NCBI RefSeq assembly: GCF_001612615.1
Contig: NZ_BDAU01000022.1
Location: 117,023 to 181,022 of the forward strand
Source of the DNA: Nocardia amikacinitolerans NBRC 108937
Lineage (GTDB): Bacteria > Actinomycetota > Actinomycetes > Mycobacteriales > Mycobacteriaceae
Direction: 5' to 3'
Length of the DNA: 64,000 nt
Shown: in pieces, positions 24,828 to 33,959 of the stretch
How the letters are laid out: the number at the start of each line of letters is the position of its first letter
Position numbering within the stretch: the first letter of the stretch is position 1
Program-made: the position numbers and the translations under genes
The notes under the pieces: model-generated
Database searches by the model: none
What the model saw: the letters and a program-made list of their open reading frames with translations, nothing else
Told to the model about the DNA's origin: nothing

Positions 24828-26504
24828 ATGGATGTGTGGGGATCCCGCCGCTTTCGCGTTCGGGGCGCAATGGCACTCGCGGGGGTGGCGGCTATGGCAG
24901 TCACCTTGGGTTCCTGCGGGTTTCGCGAGGAACCCAATGAGCCCGCGGCCGTTGTCGAGCGCTTCACCGAACTCCTCGATCAGCAGGACTACAAGAAGGC
25001 ATCGGAACTCACCTCCTACCCGAACGCCGCTTCCGCAACGCTGAAGCAAATGTTCGAGGGTCTCGCTCCCGGCAAGGTCGACTACCAGAAGACCCAATTC
25101 ATCGGTCTGGACGCGCAATCGGCGATCTTCAGCATGGACGTCGACTGGAGCTTCGGCGAGAACAAGAACTGGAGCTACAGCATCCAGGGCACCGTGCGCA
25201 AGCTGGCGATCGGCTGGCGGATCTCCTGGGAGCCGTCGGTCGTGATGCCGCAGCTGCAAGGGAACCGCACCGTGAAGCTGGTGCGCACCACGCCGAAGCC
25301 GCCGCCGCGGGTCCTCGACATGGTCGGCGCGCCGCTGATGCACGAGCAGGTCATCAACGTCATCAAGCTCGACCCGACGCGGATGCCAGACCCGGTCGCC
25401 TCCACCGACGCGCTGGCCAAGGCCATCGAGCCGGTCGCGCCGCTGATCACCGGTCCATCGCTGATGCAGCAGCTGGCGTCCTCGCAGGGCAAGCCGATCG
25501 TCGCGGTCAACCTGCGCGAGGGCGATTTCGCGATCCTCGAACCCCGCATGGCGCCGATTCCGGGCGTGGTGATGGAGAAGCACCCGCGGCTGATCTCCTC
25601 GGACCGCCGGGTCTGGTCGCCACAGCTGGACGCGCTGCGCAAGGTCTGGGAGACCAGCCAGGAGGAGCACTCCGGCTGGGGCGTGCAGATCTTCGAGCCG
25701 GACGGGCGATTCATCAGCCAGGTCGCCGGTTACCAGGGTCCGCCGGGGCCGGACATCGTCGCCACCATGGACCAGCGGTTGCAGCGTGCCGCCGAGGACG
25801 CGGTGGTCAGCGTCGGTACGCCCGCCTCCATCGTGGCGATCCAACCGTCCAGCGGCGCGGTGGTCGCGGTCGCGCAGAACAGCCAGGCCAGCGCGCACGG
25901 TCCGGTCGCGTTCACCGGTCTGTATCCGGTGGGCGGCAATATCGAACTGTTCCGTGCCGTCGCCGCGGCGACCAATGGCAAGGCGCCGCAGGACGTGTCG
26001 GTGCAGGAAGCGGCGGAGGCCGCGAGCAGGCTCGGCATCGGTATCGATTTCCAGGTGCCCGGGCTGGACGAGGTCACCGGACGGCTCGCCATCGCCGGAC
26101 GCAGCGCCGAGCAGGTCCGCCAGGGCGGCGGGTCGGACGCGGTGCTGGCCAGTCCGTTCGGGATGGCGATCGCGGCGGCGTCGATCGCGCGCGGCGAGGT
26201 GCCCGCGCCGAAGATCGAGGTCGCGCGCACCGGCGGCACCGACGCGCAGCTGACGCCGTTGGGCGGCGAGCTGACCGAACGGCTGCGCACCATGCTGCGC
26301 GAGGCCACCGGGTCTCCGCACCTGACACCGTTGCGGCCGCACCCGGTGATCGCTTACGCGGCGACCGCGGGCGAGGACGGCTGGTTGATCGCCAACATGG
26401 GCGATCTCGCGTTCGCGATCCACATCAACGATGTGGACAGCGGGAACGCCACCGCGCGGATGGCGGCCAGGATGTTGCAGTCGTTGGCGACGCCGGAGCC
26501 GTGA
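24828..26504 (+). CDS. Penicillin-binding-protein-like lipoprotein lacking catalytic motifs
   Basis: A 558-residue protein with the layout of the Mtb penicillin-binding lipoprotein Rv2864c (by recall). It has a lipoprotein signal with lipobox LGSC near residue 29, a NTF2-like MecA_N domain (VVERFTELLDQQDYKKASEL), a dimerisation domain, and a transpeptidase-like domain (DQRLQRAAEDAVVSV; SGAVVAVAQNSQASAHGPVAFTGLYP in part; VLASPFGMAIAAASIARGE). The active-site SxxK, expected as GSTFK after GLYP, reads GGNIE (G370...E373). The region with SxN is shortened by about 40 residues and the KTG box is replaced by ATAG. It is therefore probably a catalytically dead, membrane-anchored periplasmic pseudoenzyme. 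GTG 24819 is an alternative start. Confidence 0.85.
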   Translation: MDVWGSRRFRVRGAMALAGVAAMAVTLGSCGFREEPNEPAAVVERFTELLDQQDYKKASELTSYPNAASATLKQMFEGLAPGKVDYQKTQFIGLDAQSAIFSMDVDWSFGENKNWSYSIQGTVRKLAIGWRISWEPSVVMPQLQGNRTVKLVRTTPKPPPRVLDMVGAPLMHEQVINVIKLDPTRMPDPVASTDALAKAIEPVAPLITGPSLMQQLASSQGKPIVAVNLREGDFAILEPRMAPIPGVVMEKHPRLISSDRRVWSPQLDALRKVWETSQEEHSGWGVQIFEPDGRFISQVAGYQGPPGPDIVATMDQRLQRAAEDAVVSVGTPASIVAIQPSSGAVVAVAQNSQASAHGPVAFTGLYPVGGNIELFRAVAAATNGKAPQDVSVQEAAEAASRLGIGIDFQVPGLDEVTGRLAIAGRSAEQVRQGGGSDAVLASPFGMAIAAASIARGEVPAPKIEVARTGGTDAQLTPLGGELTERLRTMLREATGSPHLTPLRPHPVIAYAATAGEDGWLIANMGDLAFAIHINDVDSGNATARMAARMLQSLATPEP

Positions 26505-26566
26505 TCGGCGGGCGCTGATCGTCAGGGTGCCGAGCGGGGTCGATCGGCAGGGTTCGGACGATCGGA

Positions 26567-26926
26567 TCAGTTCAGTGCCCGGATCGCCGCGCGCCAACCG
26601 AGCAGGAACAACGCGAGCACGGTCCCCGCGACCAGCACGAAGCTGAACGCGGTCCCCTGCCCGCTGATCACCCGCAGCACCATGCCGCCGATGAGCGTGG
26701 ACAACCAGATCAGGACTCCGGTCGGCCACAGGACCGTCCCGTCGAAACGCCCCGCGCGACCGGCGACGACCAGCGCGAGGACCCATCCGATGGCCAATCC
26801 GATCGCGAACGGCCACAGCGTCTTCAGCAGCCCCGCGATCACCGCCTCGTCGTGACTGCGCCGTCCGATGACGCAGAACAGGATCACCAACAACGCGTCC
26901 ACCGCCAACGGAGCCAGTCTCTTCAC
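26567..26926 (-). CDS. DUF3054 membrane protein
   Basis: A 119-residue protein with four hydrophobic helices, typical of the DUF3054 family: LAPLAVDALLVILFCVIGRRSH at the start, then GLLKTLWPFAIGLAIGWVLA, VLWPTGVLIWLSTLIGGMVLR and FSFVLVAGTVLALFLLGWRA. The function of the family is unknown. GTG 26926 is chosen because it leaves the conserved VKRLAPLAVD start. It is convergent with the PBP-like gene. Confidence 0.85.
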   Translation of the reverse strand: MKRLAPLAVDALLVILFCVIGRRSHDEAVIAGLLKTLWPFAIGLAIGWVLALVVAGRAGRFDGTVLWPTGVLIWLSTLIGGMVLRVISGQGTAFSFVLVAGTVLALFLLGWRAAIRALN

Positions 26927-27043
26927 CCGCGCAAGCGTAGTGCGGCATCGTTTCGATCTCGATCTTGACACCGCCCCGAGACCTGCCCTGACCAGTCACG
27001 TCGTGCGGCCGGAGCGAATGCGGAGGTCCAGTCACGCCGCGTT

Positions 27044-28138
27044 TCACAGCGTGCGGCGCGTTTCGAATTCCTTTTCGTAGTCGGCCTCGTCGGCCGACGG
27101 GGTGCGGAAGAGGAAGGCGAAGACGATCCAGCCGACGATCGCGACCAGGATGAAGCTGACCATCCGGTAGACGAACGCCGCGGCGACCGCTTGGGCGGCG
27201 GGCAGGCCCGCGCCCGCGGTGAGGCCGTAGATCAGTGTCGCGTCGACGTAGACGATGCCGCCGGGAGCGAAAGGGATGGAGCCGACGGCCTTGCCCGCGG
27301 TGAACGCGATGAGCAGTCCGGCGAGTTTCGGCTCGGCGCCGACGGCGTAGCAGGCCGCGCCGAGGCAGGCGACGTCGCCGAATCGGTGCACCACCGCCCA
27401 GCCCGCCACCCAGACCCCGTCGCGCTTGCCGAGGTCCACCGACTCGAGCTGGGCGAGGATCTCGGCGACCTTCGCCATCCCCTGGTCGGCGGGCCGTTTA
27501 CGGATCCGGTTGACCAGCGCGAGCAGCCGCCGCAGCACCTTCTCCAGCGAGCCGGGATTGCGCGAGACGTAGTTGCCTGCCCAGATCAGCGCGGCCACCG
27601 CGGCGAGCGAAAGGATGAGCTTGAGCGGCCCGACCTGGTTGCCGACCAGCAGCGCACCCGCGACGGCGAGCAGCGCGAGCCCGGCGGTGGCGATCACCCC
27701 GGAGATCACCAGCTGCCAGGATGCGACGATCGGACTCGCGCCCCAACGCCGGGTCTGCCGATAGGTGAACGCGGTGGAGAAGACCTGTCCCGCGGGCAAT
27801 GTCACTGACATCGCGGTCGCGCCGTAGACGACTGCCACGGATTTGCGCTGACTCACATCGACGCCGCCCGCGTGCAGCAGTTGTTTCTGCACCCGGCCGA
27901 ATCCGCTCATGGAAAGCGCTTGCAACCAGATACAGGCAGCGACCCAGCCCCAATGAATTTCGGTGAGTTTTTGCCACGATTCGTGTAATCGCGGCCACAG
28001 GTAGACGCCTTCGCCTATCAACAAAGCCAGCAGCGCGGCGCCCAGCAACCATTTGACCCACCAGAATTTGCGCCGGCCTTGCTCGACGGTGGACGTTCGC
28101 GGTGCAGGCTCGCCCGCTGGATCCCCGTTGGCCGTCAC
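27044..28138 (-). CDS. UPF0104/LPG-synthase-like flippase-domain membrane protein
   Basis: A 364-residue integral membrane protein with about eight helices, matching the lysylphosphatidylglycerol-synthase transmembrane (UPF0104/AglD) family. Seen: an early helix WLLGAALLALLIGEGVYLW, VVYGATAMSVTLPAGQVFST, AFTAGKAVGSIPFAPGGIVYVDATLIYGL (seen in parts; the P-x-x-P-G-G motif is typical) and FVYRMVSFILVAIVGWIVF. It probably flips or transfers a lipid-linked substrate. No aminoacyltransferase domain is present. GTG 28138 lies 5 bp after the adenylate cyclase stop, so they form one operon. Confidence 0.85.
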   Translation of the reverse strand: MTANGDPAGEPAPRTSTVEQGRRKFWWVKWLLGAALLALLIGEGVYLWPRLHESWQKLTEIHWGWVAACIWLQALSMSGFGRVQKQLLHAGGVDVSQRKSVAVVYGATAMSVTLPAGQVFSTAFTYRQTRRWGASPIVASWQLVISGVIATAGLALLAVAGALLVGNQVGPLKLILSLAAVAALIWAGNYVSRNPGSLEKVLRRLLALVNRIRKRPADQGMAKVAEILAQLESVDLGKRDGVWVAGWAVVHRFGDVACLGAACYAVGAEPKLAGLLIAFTAGKAVGSIPFAPGGIVYVDATLIYGLTAGAGLPAAQAVAAAFVYRMVSFILVAIVGWIVFAFLFRTPSADEADYEKEFETRRTL

Positions 28139-28143
28139 GCGCG

Positions 28144-29697
28144 TCAGCCTAGCGAAGGAATTGTCTCGGCGTCGGCATCGGTGCGCGGGTCGGCGCCCTC
28201 TTTCGGCCAGGCCAATCGCGTTTTCCGGCGCCGACCGCGCAGCTGCACTTCCTCGCCCGCGATCCAGAACTCCTGCTCGCTTTCCTCCGCGAAATACAAC
28301 GCGCTGCCGGAGGCGAGCACCCGGCCGGGTTGATCTTTGGCCAATTCGGTCAATCGGGACGCCTCGTTGACCGGGTCGCCGATCACCGTGTATTCGAAAC
28401 GATTGGCGGCGCCGATATTTCCGGCGACCGCGAGACCGGCTGACACGCCGATGCCGATGTCGAGGCCGGGCACCTCGCGCAGCGCCTCGCGCAGTTCGCG
28501 ACCGGCGGCGAGCGCCGCGGTGGGCGCGTCCGGCCGGTCCAGCGGCGCACCGAAGATGGCGAGCGCCGCGTCGCCGACGAACTTGTTGACGAACCCGTGG
28601 TGCCGGTCGATCACGTCGACCACGATCCGGAAGAACTCGTTGAGCAGGCTCACCACTTCGGTCGGCGGCCGTTCGGCGGCGGTCGCGGTGGAGCCGACCA
28701 TGTCCACGAACAGCACCGCGACGAACCGGGTCTCGCCGCCGAGCTCGGTGCCGTAGTCGAGGGCGCGCTGCGCGACCTCCTCGCCGACGTGTTGGCCGAA
28801 CAGCTCTTGCAGCTGGCGCCGCTTGGCCGCCTCCTCCATCATCCGGTTGAAGCCGACCTGGAGCAGGCCGATCTCGCTGCCGTCGAACACCTCGACCTGC
28901 ACGTCGCGGGCGCCTTCCTGCACCCGGTCGATGGCCTGGCTGAGCTGGCGCACCGGGTCGGAGATGCTCGAGCCGGTGAGCATGGACAGCGCGAGCGCCT
29001 GCGAGATCACCACGCCGCACAGCAGCAGGATCGAGATCGCCAGCGACTGCGCCGAGAACTTCACGTCCGAGGAGATCTGGGTGACGCAGAGCAGCACGAT
29101 GGCGATGGTTGGCGCGAAGGTGCCCATGCCCCAGGTCATCGCCATCCTGGTGCCGACGCCCGGCGTCAGGGTGTGATCGAAGGTGCCCTCGGTCAACGCC
29201 TGCGCGGCCACCGGTCGCAGGATGCGCTCGCCGAGCATGTAGGTGAAGCCGAACACGATGGTCGCCGCCATGCACTCGGTGACGATCACCGCGCCTGCCA
29301 GCTCGGGCGTGTCGGAGATGATGAGTCCGGCGAGCACCGCGCCGCCGATCAACCACAGCGCCAGGTGCAGGATCGCCTGGCGCAACGGCGCGTGCAGCGC
29401 GGCCATCTGTTCCTGGCGGCTCGGCGGCCCGCCGCGCATCTGCCAGCGCATGACCGGGCGCAGCATCAATGCGGAGGCGGCGAGGCTGAGCAGGCCGCCT
29501 GCGATGAAGACGAGAGCGGGGATGAGCAGACCGGTGCGTCGGGTGCCGGCCGCCTCGCCTTCCGGAACGGGGAGTCCGTACTGGATGAACGCCCACACCA
29601 GCACCGCGCCGAAGGCGTTCGCCAACAGCATCGATGTCAGGTAAAGCGGCCAGCGCGTACGCATGGTCTGTTTGACCGCTTCCAAGGGCGCTGACAC
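28144..29697 (-). CDS. Membrane class III adenylate/guanylate cyclase with HAMP domain
   Basis: A 517-residue protein with six transmembrane helices, a HAMP domain (SSISDPVRQLSQAIDRVQEG) and a C-terminal class III cyclase domain. The metal-binding Asp is in FVAVLFVDMVGSTATAAER; FVNKFVGDAALAIFG carries the substrate-specifying Lys and second metal Asp; YTVIGDPVNEASRLTEL carries the specificity Asp and transition-state Asn/Arg residues. These point to an active adenylate cyclase. The layout is that of mycobacterial Rv1318c-Rv1320c/Rv3645. The start is GTG 29697. It is the first gene of a unit with the flippase-like gene. Confidence 0.92.
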   Translation of the reverse strand: MSAPLEAVKQTMRTRWPLYLTSMLLANAFGAVLVWAFIQYGLPVPEGEAAGTRRTGLLIPALVFIAGGLLSLAASALMLRPVMRWQMRGGPPSRQEQMAALHAPLRQAILHLALWLIGGAVLAGLIISDTPELAGAVIVTECMAATIVFGFTYMLGERILRPVAAQALTEGTFDHTLTPGVGTRMAMTWGMGTFAPTIAIVLLCVTQISSDVKFSAQSLAISILLLCGVVISQALALSMLTGSSISDPVRQLSQAIDRVQEGARDVQVEVFDGSEIGLLQVGFNRMMEEAAKRRQLQELFGQHVGEEVAQRALDYGTELGGETRFVAVLFVDMVGSTATAAERPPTEVVSLLNEFFRIVVDVIDRHHGFVNKFVGDAALAIFGAPLDRPDAPTAALAAGRELREALREVPGLDIGIGVSAGLAVAGNIGAANRFEYTVIGDPVNEASRLTELAKDQPGRVLASGSALYFAEESEQEFWIAGEEVQLRGRRRKTRLAWPKEGADPRTDADAETIPSLG

Positions 29698-29785
29698 GCC
29701 CCCCAATCTAGCGTTTCGATCATTCGTCCACGTGCGGCTGTCCGGTGGGCGGAGTTGGTCGGCGACCTCCGTTACCCTGAGCGAG

Positions 29786-31024
29786 GTGACCGAGCTCGAG
29801 GAACGCCCGCGCCGGGACTCCGCCGCGGACGCGGTGCACCCGATAGTCCGGCAGACCGCCGAGTGGGCATGGCGACTGCTGGTCATCCTGGCCGCCGTGA
29901 TCGCCGTGGCGATGATCGTGCAGCGACTGGCGACCGTCGTCATTCCGATGGCGATCGCGCTGCTCGCCGCCGCGCTGCTCGCGCCGCTGGTGGACTGGAT
30001 GCAGCGGCTCGGCGTGCCGAGGTGGGTGGGTGTCTTCGTCTCGCTGGTCGGCTCGCTCGGGCTGGTCGCGGGCATCATGACCTTCGTCGTCGAGCAGTTC
30101 GTCGCCGGTGTGCCGCAGCTGTCCGACGAATTCACCGACAGCATCCACCGGGTCCAGGACTGGTTGATCAACGGTCCGCCGCACCTGAGCGACGATCAGA
30201 TCCGCAACGCGGGCGACGCCATCGTCAAGGCCATCCAGTCCAACCAGGACAGTCTCACCTCCGGCGCGCTCACCACGGCTACGGTGATCGGGCACATCCT
30301 CACGGGCACCTTCCTCACGCTGTTCATCCTGATCTTCTTCCTCTACGGGGGCGATCAGGTCTGGGAGTTCGTCACCCGGGTCGTGCCGACCCAGCACCGG
30401 GAGCGGGTCCGGCTGGCCGGTCAGCTCGGCTTCGGATCGCTGGTCGGCTTCGTGCGCGCGACGGTGGTGGTCGCGGCCGTCGACGCCATCGGCATCGGCG
30501 CGGGACTTGCGATACTCGGGGTGCCCCTGGCGCTTCCGCTTGCCTCGCTAGTGTTCATCAGCGCGTTCATCCCGATCATCGGCGCGTTCCTCGCCGGTTC
30601 CATCGCGGTGTTCATCGCGCTGGTCACCAAGGGCCTGGTGACGGCGCTGATCGTGCTCGGCATCATCATCGCGGTCATGCAGCTGGAAAGCCACGTGCTG
30701 CAACCCCTGCTGCTCGGGCGCGCGGTCAGCATCCATCCGCTTGCGGTGGTGCTCGCGATCGCGGCGGGCGTCGTGCTCGGCGGAATCGCGGGCGGCCTGC
30801 TCGCCGTCCCCGCCGTGGCGGTGATGAACACGGCCATCCGATCGTTGCTCGCGGAGCGTCCCGAGGAGGCGTTCGGCGAACTCCAGACCGCCGAGCCGCA
30901 TTTGTATTCGGCGGAGCCGGACCACCCGGATCCCGGACGGGTCGCCGTCGCGGCGACGTTGGCGGAGCGGTCCAAGCGGTCGAATTCGCACGGCGGAACC
31001 GATGAGCCGGACCCCGCCGTCTGA
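29786..31024 (+). CDS. AI-2E family transporter
   Basis: A 412-residue integral membrane protein of the AI-2E (PerM/YdiK) family. It has an N-terminal pair of helices (LLVILAAVIAVAMIVQRLAT, IPMAIALLAAALLAPLVDWM), a soluble loop, and the conserved C-terminal helices ASLVFISAFIPIIGAFLAGS, HVLQPLLLGRAVSIHPLAVVLAIAAG (seen in parts) and GGIAGGLLAVPAVAVMNTAIRS. The substrate is unknown; some relatives act as Na+/H+ antiporters. GTG 29786 lacks a Shine-Dalgarno sequence. TACCCT (29773-29778) lies 7 nt ahead, fitting a leaderless transcript. Its 3' end overlaps the histidine kinase gene by 23 bp. Confidence 0.9.
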   Translation: MTELEERPRRDSAADAVHPIVRQTAEWAWRLLVILAAVIAVAMIVQRLATVVIPMAIALLAAALLAPLVDWMQRLGVPRWVGVFVSLVGSLGLVAGIMTFVVEQFVAGVPQLSDEFTDSIHRVQDWLINGPPHLSDDQIRNAGDAIVKAIQSNQDSLTSGALTTATVIGHILTGTFLTLFILIFFLYGGDQVWEFVTRVVPTQHRERVRLAGQLGFGSLVGFVRATVVVAAVDAIGIGAGLAILGVPLALPLASLVFISAFIPIIGAFLAGSIAVFIALVTKGLVTALIVLGIIIAVMQLESHVLQPLLLGRAVSIHPLAVVLAIAAGVVLGGIAGGLLAVPAVAVMNTAIRSLLAERPEEAFGELQTAEPHLYSAEPDHPDPGRVAVAATLAERSKRSNSHGGTDEPDPAV

Positions 31025-32180
31025 GCTCAGTCCCGCCGACGCGGCGACCGCGCCGCTGTGGCGGGCCGTGCAGGCGTTTCGGCTCGTCACGCTGCTGTAC
31101 GCGGTCGGTCAGCAGATCGCGTCGGTGCCCTACTACCAGAACCAGCGCCTGAGCTGGGTGTTCATCGCGCTGATGGTGGTGTGGTCGGGGCTTTCGGCGC
31201 TGATGCTCTCACAGTGGCAGGTGGCCGACGTGGCCAAGGTGCGGGTCTGGGTGGTGATCGGCGACCACATCGTGGTGATCGGTTTGATCGCCGCGACCCG
31301 GCTCGTCGCGGACTACGACTGGTACCACGGGCACCAGACCCTGCCGACCACCATGTGGGCGGCCAACGCGGTGATCTCGGCGGCGATCCTGCGCGGTCCG
31401 ATCGCGGGCATCGCGTCCGGGTTGATGATCGCCGCGGTCATCATCACCGTGCGCGACCAGTGGGGCCAGGACGTCTGGGCCGACGCGACCGCGCCGGTGC
31501 TCGTCTCGGTCGGCCTCGCGCTCGGGCTTGCCGCCAACACCGCCAGGCGCGCGCAGGAGCAGTTGCAGCGCGCGGTGCGCCTGACCGCCGCCGCCGAGGA
31601 ACGCGAGCGGCTCGCCCGCGAAGTGCACGACGGCGTCCTCCAAGTGCTCAGCTACATCAAGCGGCGCGGCAGCGAAATCGGCGGTCCCACCGAGGAATTG
31701 GCGCTGCGCGCCGGAGAGCAGGAGGTGGCGCTGCGTGTACTGATCTCCGAGCAGGGCGTGCGCGAGGACGCGGGCGGCGCCGAAGTGGACCTGCGTCCGC
31801 TGCTGACCGTGCACGCGACACCGAAGATCTTCGTGTCCACGCCGGGCGAGCCGGTTCGGGTGGGGCGTTGGGCCGCGGGCGAACTCGCCGCCGCCGTCGC
31901 CACGGCCTTGGCCAATGTCGAGCTGCACGCCGGACCGGACGCGAAAGCATATGTGCTGCTGGAGGATACCGGCGACGAGCTGATCGTCAGCGTGCGCGAC
32001 GACGGCGTCGGCATCGCGCAGGGCAGGCTGGCCGAGGCGGAGGCCGAAGGGCGGATGGGGGTTTCGCGGTCGATCGTCGGCCGCATCGCCGCGCTCGGCG
32101 GCACCGCCGAACTGCTCACCGAGGGCAGCGTGGGCGAAGGCGTCGAATGGGAGTTCCGCGTGCCGCGCGATGCGCGCTGA
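31002..32180 (+). CDS. MacS-type sensor histidine kinase
   Basis: A 392-residue sensor kinase of the small NarX/DesK-like class. Four to five N-terminal helices (residues about 20-175) are followed by a HisKA_3-like dimerisation segment, EERERLAREVHDGVLQVLSY, whose His is the likely phosphoacceptor. The HATPase domain has LANVELHAGPDAKAYVLLED in place of a canonical N-box, and VRDDGVGI as the G1 box. It matches proteins annotated as MacS-family kinases in Corynebacteriales. It overlaps the AI-2E transporter gene, and its partner regulator follows after 35 bp. Confidence 0.88.
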   Translation: MSRTPPSELSPADAATAPLWRAVQAFRLVTLLYAVGQQIASVPYYQNQRLSWVFIALMVVWSGLSALMLSQWQVADVAKVRVWVVIGDHIVVIGLIAATRLVADYDWYHGHQTLPTTMWAANAVISAAILRGPIAGIASGLMIAAVIITVRDQWGQDVWADATAPVLVSVGLALGLAANTARRAQEQLQRAVRLTAAAEERERLAREVHDGVLQVLSYIKRRGSEIGGPTEELALRAGEQEVALRVLISEQGVREDAGGAEVDLRPLLTVHATPKIFVSTPGEPVRVGRWAAGELAAAVATALANVELHAGPDAKAYVLLEDTGDELIVSVRDDGVGIAQGRLAEAEAEGRMGVSRSIVGRIAALGGTAELLTEGSVGEGVEWEFRVPRDAR

Positions 32181-32215
32181 CCTGGCAGGATGAAGTTGGC
32201 GAAAGGAGCGGTGCG

Positions 32216-32881
32216 GTGACCGACGGTGCGGCCGAGACCATTTCGGTGATGGTGGTGGACGACCACCCGATGTGGCGCGACGGGGTGTCCCGCGACCTCG
32301 CCGAGGCCGGATTCGAGGTCGTCGCGACCGCGGACGGCGTCGGCTCGGCCACCAGGCGCGCCGCGGCGGTGCGACCCGCCGTCGTGCTGATGGACATGCA
32401 GCTGCCCGACGGGAACGGCGCGACGGCCACCGCCGAGGTGTTGCGCGTCTCGCCGCAGAGCCGGGTGCTTGTGCTCTCCGCGTCGGCCGAGCGCGACGAC
32501 GTGCTCGACGCGATCAAGGCGGGGGCCTCCGGCTACCTGGTCAAGAGCGCGTCGGCGGCCGAACTGATCGAGGCGGTGCGCGCGACGGCGGCCGGTCAGC
32601 CGGTGTTCACCCCCGGCCTGGCCGGGCTGGTGCTCGGCGAATACCGCCGCATGGCGACCGCGCCCGCCGAGCCCGACGAACCGCACCGTCCCGCGCTCAC
32701 CGAGCGGGAGACCGAGGTGCTGCGGATGGTGGCGAAAGGGTTGTCCGCCAAGCAGATCGCGTCGCGGCTCGGGTTGAGTCATCGCACGGTGGAGAATCAC
32801 GTGCAGGCGACCTTGCGGAAGTTGCAGCTGGCCAACCGCGTCGAGCTCACCAGATACGCGATCGAACAGGGGCTCGAGTAG
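32216..32881 (+). CDS. NarL/LuxR-family response regulator
   Basis: A 221-residue two-domain response regulator. Receiver: VMVVDDHPMWRDGVSRDL (acidic pocket), VVLMDMQLPDGNGATATAEV (phospho-Asp), VLSAS and GYLVKSASAAELIEAV (switch Lys). The C-terminal LuxR-type helix-turn-helix is LTERETEVLRMVAKGLSAKQ followed by LGLSHRTVENHVQATLRKL. GTG 32216 follows AAAGGAG with good spacing. It is the cognate partner of the upstream kinase. The regulon is unknown; the downstream DUF1707 gene is a nearby candidate. Confidence 0.92.
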   Translation: MTDGAAETISVMVVDDHPMWRDGVSRDLAEAGFEVVATADGVGSATRRAAAVRPAVVLMDMQLPDGNGATATAEVLRVSPQSRVLVLSASAERDDVLDAIKAGASGYLVKSASAAELIEAVRATAAGQPVFTPGLAGLVLGEYRRMATAPAEPDEPHRPALTERETEVLRMVAKGLSAKQIASRLGLSHRTVENHVQATLRKLQLANRVELTRYAIEQGLE

Positions 32882-32964
32882 GCGCGGCATCCGACCAACG
32901 GAGGAGTGGTGATCGGGGAACGCCCTGATGCCGCGACCCGCCGAATCTCGGTAATCTCGAAGCC

Positions 32965-33642
32965 ATGGGCGGACCCGAATCGGTATCCAATGGCGTCGGC
33001 TCCGTCGGTGATCGGGATCTGCGCGTCTCCGACGCCGAACGCGAGCACGTCGGTCAGCTGCTGCAGCGGGCGGTCGGGCTCGGGATGCTCTCGCTCGGCG
33101 AGTTCACCGAACGGATGGACACCGCCCTCGCCGCCAAGACCCGCGGCGAACTGAACGCCGTGCTCATCGATCTGCCCGGCGTGCGCATGATCGGTCAGCC
33201 CGCCGCACCGCCCACCACGTTCGTGAACTCGACGCCCTCGTTCGCGAAGCGGCCGCCCATGCCGCCGACCCCCGCGGGCAACGTGATCCGCGGCCGCATG
33301 TCGGGTGTGACTCGGCGCGGGCCGTGGCAGGTCGCGCCCTCGCTGCACCTGAACAACTGGTTCTCCGGCGTGACGCTCGATTTCACCGAGGCGGTGATGT
33401 CGACCCAGGTGGTGGAGATCGACGTCGACGATTTCTGCAGTTCGCTGACCCTGGTGGTGCCCGCCGAGGCGACCGTCGACCTGAACGGCCTCGACCTCAT
33501 CGGCGCGAGCGTGAACAACAAGGTCCGCACCGGGCCGCCGATCGGGCCACTGCACCTGGTCGTGCACGGGAGTATCCGCTTCGGCTCGGTCACCGCGAAG
33601 CACCCGTTCATCGCGCATTGGCGCAAGCTGCTCGGTCACTGA
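32965..33642 (+). CDS. DUF1707 (SHOCT-like) protein
   Basis: A 225-residue protein. The N-terminal DUF1707 domain (DLRVSDAEREHVGQLLQRAV and LSLGEFTERMDTALAAKTRG) is a short helical motif widespread in actinobacteria. The C-terminal half is a repetitive strand-rich domain (STQVVEIDVDDFCSSLTLVV, ASVNNKVRTGPPIGPLHLVV) like the LiaF/DUF2154 fold. No membrane segment is seen. LiaF-like proteins modulate two-component systems, which fits its place after the MacS-type pair. ATG 32965 appears leaderless, with TAATCT at 32952-32957. Confidence 0.85.
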   Translation: MGGPESVSNGVGSVGDRDLRVSDAEREHVGQLLQRAVGLGMLSLGEFTERMDTALAAKTRGELNAVLIDLPGVRMIGQPAAPPTTFVNSTPSFAKRPPMPPTPAGNVIRGRMSGVTRRGPWQVAPSLHLNNWFSGVTLDFTEAVMSTQVVEIDVDDFCSSLTLVVPAEATVDLNGLDLIGASVNNKVRTGPPIGPLHLVVHGSIRFGSVTAKHPFIAHWRKLLGH

Positions 33643-33959
33643 TCCGGGCGCCGGGCTCGTCGGGCGGTCGTCGCCGTCCTACGCCCAGCCGTAGTTCGTT
33701 GCCGAAAGCCGCTGGGACACCTGGCGAATGGGCGCGGCGAGTTTCCCGGCTCGGTCGCCCACTTGGCTTCGAAGCCGCCCGATGGGCTGGGGATACGTCG
33801 CGGAGACGGCCGTGCGGCGAATTCAGGGGAACAGCGCGCCGCTGCGGGTAGCGGGCCACGCGGCGAGGTTTGGACAGCGGCATGCAGCCGCCCGGAGGAA
33901 GCGGCCCGGCAGCGATTCGCGGGAACACCGACCGGATGCCGCGCGGGCGGCGGAGACGG
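33643..33959. other. Convergent intergenic region
   Basis: About 317 bp between the DUF1707 and XRE-TPR stops. Frames stay open because of GC content but give no recognisable protein. I see no strong hairpin with a T-tract and no repeat shared with other intergenic regions. Confidence 0.5.
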
